Shown in pieces: positions 4,618-7,458 of a DNA stretch of 7,458 nucleotides (its first letter is position 1; each line of letters opens with the position of its first letter). The notes beneath the pieces are model-generated. The model did not search any database. It saw only the letters and a program-made list of their open reading frames with translations, and was not told the origin of the DNA. The stretch lies in NCBI GenBank assembly GCA_023436385.1, contig JAEZJH010000042.1:1-7458 (forward strand), in the 5' to 3' direction. Source of the DNA: Pseudomonadota bacterium (GTDB taxonomy: Bacteria; Myxococcota; Myxococcia; Myxococcales; Vulgatibacteraceae). The position numbers and the translations under genes are program-made.

Positions 4618-7152
4618 TTGACCAGGATCATGAAGCTCTCCGTGAAGATCGCCCTCGGCGTGGTCCTCGCCGGGATCGCCGCCGGCGCGGTGGGCGGCGT
4701 GGTCGCCTACTCCGTCTACTCGAAGGACCTCCCGGAGATCCCCGAGCTGTCGGAGTGGCGTCCGCCGATCCTCTCCGAGGTCCACGCCGTCGACGAGGTG
4801 CTGATCGCCGAGTTCTTCGACGAGCGCCGCAAGGTGGTCCCCTACGAGCGGATCCCCAAGAAGCTGGTGCAGGCGTTCATCGCCTCCGAGGACGACCGGT
4901 TCTTCGACCATCCCGGCTTCGATCTGATGGGGATCGCCGGCGCGGCGCTCAAGATGGCGAGCGCCGGCGGCCAGATCCGCGGCGGCGGCTCGACCCTCAC
5001 CCAGCAGACCGCCAAGGCGATCCTGATCTCCGCCGAGGGCTACAAGAAGGGCCGGGAGAAGACCATCCGCCGCAAGGTGCGGGAGCTGCTCCTCGCCTTC
5101 GAGCTGGAGGCCAAGTTCACCAAGGAAGAGATCCTCTGGCTCTACCTGAACAACGTCTACCTCGGGCACCACAGCTACGGCGTGCAGTCGGCGGCGGAGA
5201 ACTACTACCGGAAGAACGTGGAGCAGCTCACCCTGCCGGAGATGGCGCTGATCGCCGGGCTCCCGCAGGCGCCCTCGCGCTACTCGCCCTTCGCGCACCC
5301 CGAGGCCGCCAAGGCCCGGCGCCACTACGTGCTCCAGCGGATGCTCGACGAGGGGATGATCACCAAGGAGGAGTACGCCGCCGCCGACGCCGAGCCGGTC
5401 AAGGTGCACCCGGTGGAGGACGTCTTCCGCGACACCGCGCCGTTCTTCGCCGAGCACCTCCGCCGCGATCTGGTGGAGCGCTACGGCAACGCCCGGATGC
5501 TGCGGGAGGGCCTGCAGGTCTGGTCGTCGATGAACGCCGAGCACCAGCGCCACGCCCAGGAGGCGATGCTCACCGGCCTCCACTACGTCGATCACCGGCA
5601 GGGCTTCTACGGGCCGGTGCAGCAGCTCCCCGCGGCGGAGTGGGACGGCTGGCTGAAGAAGGCCGACCAGGTCCTCGCCAAGCTGGGCGGCGCATCGCTC
5701 GAGCGGGGCCGGATCTACGTGGGCCTGGTCACCGCCCTGGAGAACGGCGGCAAGCTCGCCAAGGTGAAGCTCGGCACCAAGCTCGAGGCCGAGCTGCCGA
5801 TCGAGGCGGGCCGCTGGGCCCGGAAGCCGAACGCCGACGCCTACTTCCCCGCCGCGCTGATCTCCTCGTTCCAGGGCGTGCTCGCCCCCGGCGATCTGGT
5901 GGTGGTGCGCGGCTCGCGGCCCGAGGACGTGGGGATGTCGAGCGAGGTCGCCGCGCTGAAGCGCCGCTACCCCGAGGAGAAGAAGATCTTCCTCCGTCTC
6001 GACCAGGAGCCGCGGCTCCAGGGGGCGATCGTCTCCATCGATCCGTTCACCGGCTATGTGACGGCGATGATCGGCGGCTACGACTACGACGCCTCCGAGT
6101 TCAACCGCGCCTTCCAGGCCTGCCGGCAGCCGGGCTCCTCGTTCAAGCCGATCGTCTACTCGGGCAACCTGGAGATGGGGAAGGACCCCACCGACTCCTC
6201 GAAGACCCGGCCGTTTACCGCCGGCTCGGTGCTGATCGACGCGCCGATCGTCACCGACGATCCGGAGAACGGCTTCCGTTGGAAGCCGCAGAACTTCGAC
6301 GAGGGGTTCCAGGGCGAGGTGACCGCCGCCCACGCCCTGGTCAACTCGATGAACGTCCCGGCGGTGAAGGCCCTCGAGAACCTGGGGGTCCGGAACGCGG
6401 TGGACTGGGCCTACAAGCTGGGGATCACCTCGAAGCTGAACGAGGACTTCTCCATCGCCCTGGGCTCCTCCTGCGTCACCCTCTGGGACCTGGCCAACGT
6501 CTACGCCGTCTTCGACCGGGGCGGGACCAAGGCCAAGACCATCTTCCTCCGCAAGGTGGAGGACCGGTTCGGCCGCACCCTCGAGGACCACACCCACTTC
6601 GCCGACGGCTGGGCGCCGCTCGCCGACCGCATCCTCGCCGGCTATGCCGAACTGCACTACACGCCGGAGCGGGTGATGTCTCCGGAAACGGCCTACATCA
6701 CCACCAACCTCCTCCACCAGGTGACGCAGTTCGGGACCGCCGCCGGCGCCGGCCGGATGAACGCGAAGTGGCCGATCGCCGGGAAGACCGGCACCACCAA
6801 CGACTCCTACGACGCCTGGTTCATGGGCTTCGCCCGGGACCTGGTGGCGGGCGTATGGGTCGGCTACGACCGCTACGACCAGTCGCCGATGGGCCGGTAC
6901 GAGCAGGGCGGCCGCACCGCGATGCCGATCTGGCAGGAGTTCATGACCCAGGCCCTCGAGGGCCGGCCCGGCCGCGACTGGCCGCGTCCCGCCAGCGTCG
7001 AGTTCGTCACCATCGACATGAAGTCGGGGCGCCGGTCGAGCGGCGGTCCGGGAAGCCGCGCGCAGCCGTTCAAGGTGGGCACGGCACCCACCGCGGACGG
7101 CGAGGTACCCGGCGGGTCGGTGGATCCCTCGCTGTTCATGGGAGTCCCGTAG
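4618..7152 (+). CDS. Bifunctional class A penicillin-binding protein (PBP1A family)
   Basis: This peptidoglycan synthase polymerises lipid II glycan strands and cross-links their stem peptides at the inner membrane's outer face. TTG 4618 gives 844 residues, typical of PBP1A. There is one N-terminal membrane anchor (about 8-32). The GT51 glycosyltransferase domain (about 60-245) shows EDDRFFDHPG (91-100, catalytic Glu91), GGGSTLTQQTAK (122-133), RRKVRELLLAFELE (151-164) and EEILWLYLNNVYLG (170-183). Residues about 325-460 form the OB-like insertion of Gram-negative PBP1A. The transpeptidase domain has SSFK (nucleophile Ser507), SMN (577-579) and KTGTT (723-727), so both activities look intact. 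The start is ambiguous. TTG 4618 has AGGGGG 5 nt upstream; ATG 4630 has only AGGA 2 nt upstream. They differ by four residues outside the membrane segment. The Gly/Ser-rich C-terminal stretch ends in GTAPT-type sequence. It appears monocistronic, with a gap on each side. Confidence 0.96.
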   Translation: MTRIMKLSVKIALGVVLAGIAAGAVGGVVAYSVYSKDLPEIPELSEWRPPILSEVHAVDEVLIAEFFDERRKVVPYERIPKKLVQAFIASEDDRFFDHPGFDLMGIAGAALKMASAGGQIRGGGSTLTQQTAKAILISAEGYKKGREKTIRRKVRELLLAFELEAKFTKEEILWLYLNNVYLGHHSYGVQSAAENYYRKNVEQLTLPEMALIAGLPQAPSRYSPFAHPEAAKARRHYVLQRMLDEGMITKEEYAAADAEPVKVHPVEDVFRDTAPFFAEHLRRDLVERYGNARMLREGLQVWSSMNAEHQRHAQEAMLTGLHYVDHRQGFYGPVQQLPAAEWDGWLKKADQVLAKLGGASLERGRIYVGLVTALENGGKLAKVKLGTKLEAELPIEAGRWARKPNADAYFPAALISSFQGVLAPGDLVVVRGSRPEDVGMSSEVAALKRRYPEEKKIFLRLDQEPRLQGAIVSIDPFTGYVTAMIGGYDYDASEFNRAFQACRQPGSSFKPIVYSGNLEMGKDPTDSSKTRPFTAGSVLIDAPIVTDDPENGFRWKPQNFDEGFQGEVTAAHALVNSMNVPAVKALENLGVRNAVDWAYKLGITSKLNEDFSIALGSSCVTLWDLANVYAVFDRGGTKAKTIFLRKVEDRFGRTLEDHTHFADGWAPLADRILAGYAELHYTPERVMSPETAYITTNLLHQVTQFGTAAGAGRMNAKWPIAGKTGTTNDSYDAWFMGFARDLVAGVWVGYDRYDQSPMGRYEQGGRTAMPIWQEFMTQALEGRPGRDWPRPASVEFVTIDMKSGRRSSGGPGSRAQPFKVGTAPTADGEVPGGSVDPSLFMGVP

Positions 7153-7187
7153 CCCGCCACACCCCTCCGCTCCGGTTCACGGAACGC

Positions 7188-7217
7188 TTGCCCGCCCGGG
7201 CCTCCGCTCGGTATGGC
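7188..7217 (+). promoter_or_regulatory. Weak promoter candidate upstream of the lipoprotein gene
   Basis: TTGCCC (7188-7193) and TATGGC (7212-7217) are spaced by 18 nt, about 78 nt before the lipoprotein ATG. Matches are 4/6 and 3/6, so this is only a candidate. The 142-nt gap (7153-7294) otherwise contains no convincing gene and no clear terminator for the PBP1A gene. A small hairpin (CCGCGC/GCGCGG, 7250-7266) lies near its end. Confidence 0.22.
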
Positions 7218-7284
7218 TCGCGCCCAGGGCCCGCCGGCACGGTTCGACGCCGCGCATCTCGCGCGGGAGATCGGGCGGGCTCGC

Positions 7285-7290
7285 GGAGGG
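7285..7290 (+). promoter_or_regulatory. Ribosome binding site of the lipoprotein gene
   Basis: GGAGGG lies 4 nt before ATG 7295. This spacing favours 7295 over the second in-frame ATG at 7304, which would sit 13 nt away. Confidence 0.65.
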
Positions 7291-7294
7291 GTTC

Positions 7295-7458
7295 ATGGGA
7301 TCGATGCGCGTGGGCGCGGCGCTGGCCGCGGCCTTCCTGGTGCTCGCCGGCTGCGGCGGCGGCGACGGCGACGGCGGGGGCCAGGGTGCGGCCACCGAAA
7401 TGCGGGTCCACGGCCTGGTCAACGAGCTGCCGGAGACGAGCGGCGGGGAGGTCACGCC
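7295..7458 (+). CDS. Putative lipoprotein, N-terminal part (cut by right edge)
   Basis: The frame opens at ATG 7295 and stays open to the window end, giving 54 complete codons. A short n-region (MGSMRV) with one Arg precedes a hydrophobic core (GAALAAAFLVLAGC) that ends in a lipobox, L-A-G-C, with Cys20 (codon 7352-7354) as the predicted lipidated residue. Signal peptidase II would cut before it. After Cys20 comes a Gly/Asp-rich linker of about ten residues and then MRVHGLVNELPETSGGEV. That last segment resembles the first strand of small copper-binding OB-fold (CusF-like) lipoproteins, where a V-x-G-x-V-x-x-L-P pattern is common, but the diagnostic metal-ligand region lies outside the window. 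The family assignment is therefore a guess, while the lipoprotein call is solid. Gly+2 rather than Asp+2 would by the E. coli rule suggest outer-membrane sorting; that rule may not hold in other lineages. Confidence 0.8.
   Translation, partial: MGSMRVGAALAAAFLVLAGCGGGDGDGGGQGAATEMRVHGLVNELPETSGGEVT

Noticed and set aside
2959..6717. A 1252-codon minus-strand open frame antisense to the hydrolase, pseudouridine synthase and PBP1A genes
   Set aside because: Antisense frames in GC-rich genes often lack stops. The product has no recognisable domain and biased composition, and it crosses three gene boundaries including intergenic DNA.
7136..7455. Two minus-strand frames across the PBP1A-lipoprotein gap and the lipoprotein start
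   Set aside because: Both are low-complexity Ala/Arg/Pro sequences antisense to a convincing lipobox signal peptide with its own ribosome binding site.

Overview
The window is very GC-rich chromosomal DNA, with a strong G/C bias at third codon positions. All six coding regions lie on the plus strand and are tightly packed. The gene content points to a Gram-negative, aerobically respiring, fatty-acid-oxidising bacterium. It includes a classical (non-bifurcating) electron transfer flavoprotein, a bifunctional class A penicillin-binding protein of PBP1A type, and a lipoprotein. Composition and layout would suit Myxococcota or a related former-Deltaproteobacteria lineage, but this is inference: nothing in the window is a taxonomic marker.

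Layout. Positions 1-443 hold the C-terminal part of an acyl-CoA dehydrogenase. etfB (519-1310, GTG start) and etfA (1347-2312) follow. Then come a metallo-beta-lactamase-fold hydrolase (about 2388-3446, TTG start), an RluA/RluC-family 23S rRNA pseudouridine synthase (3460-4461, GTG start) and a full-length PBP1A (4618-7152). The right edge cuts the start of a lipoprotein gene (7295 onward). No gene-free stretch exceeds 160 bases.

How the genes work together. The acyl-CoA dehydrogenase oxidises acyl-CoA and passes electrons to its FAD. EtfAB accepts them and should deliver them to an ETF:quinone oxidoreductase, which is not in the window. These three genes form a coherent beta-oxidation electron-transfer operon. 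The hydrolase and the pseudouridine synthase are closely coupled to each other (13-nt gap) and may be read through from the etf genes, although a strong hairpin lies between etfA and the hydrolase. The PBP1A gene has its own 156-nt upstream gap with a possible promoter and is probably a separate transcription unit for cell-wall synthesis. The lipoprotein also follows a gap with its own ribosome binding site.

I see no mobile element, CRISPR array, RNA gene or clearly undescribed system. The points most worth a second look are non-coding: tandem hairpins with a duplicated Shine-Dalgarno-like motif ahead of etfB, the hairpin that abuts the possible start of the hydrolase gene, and the hairpin and palindrome at the 3' end of the pseudouridine synthase gene. 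The hydrolase also has an unknown substrate.
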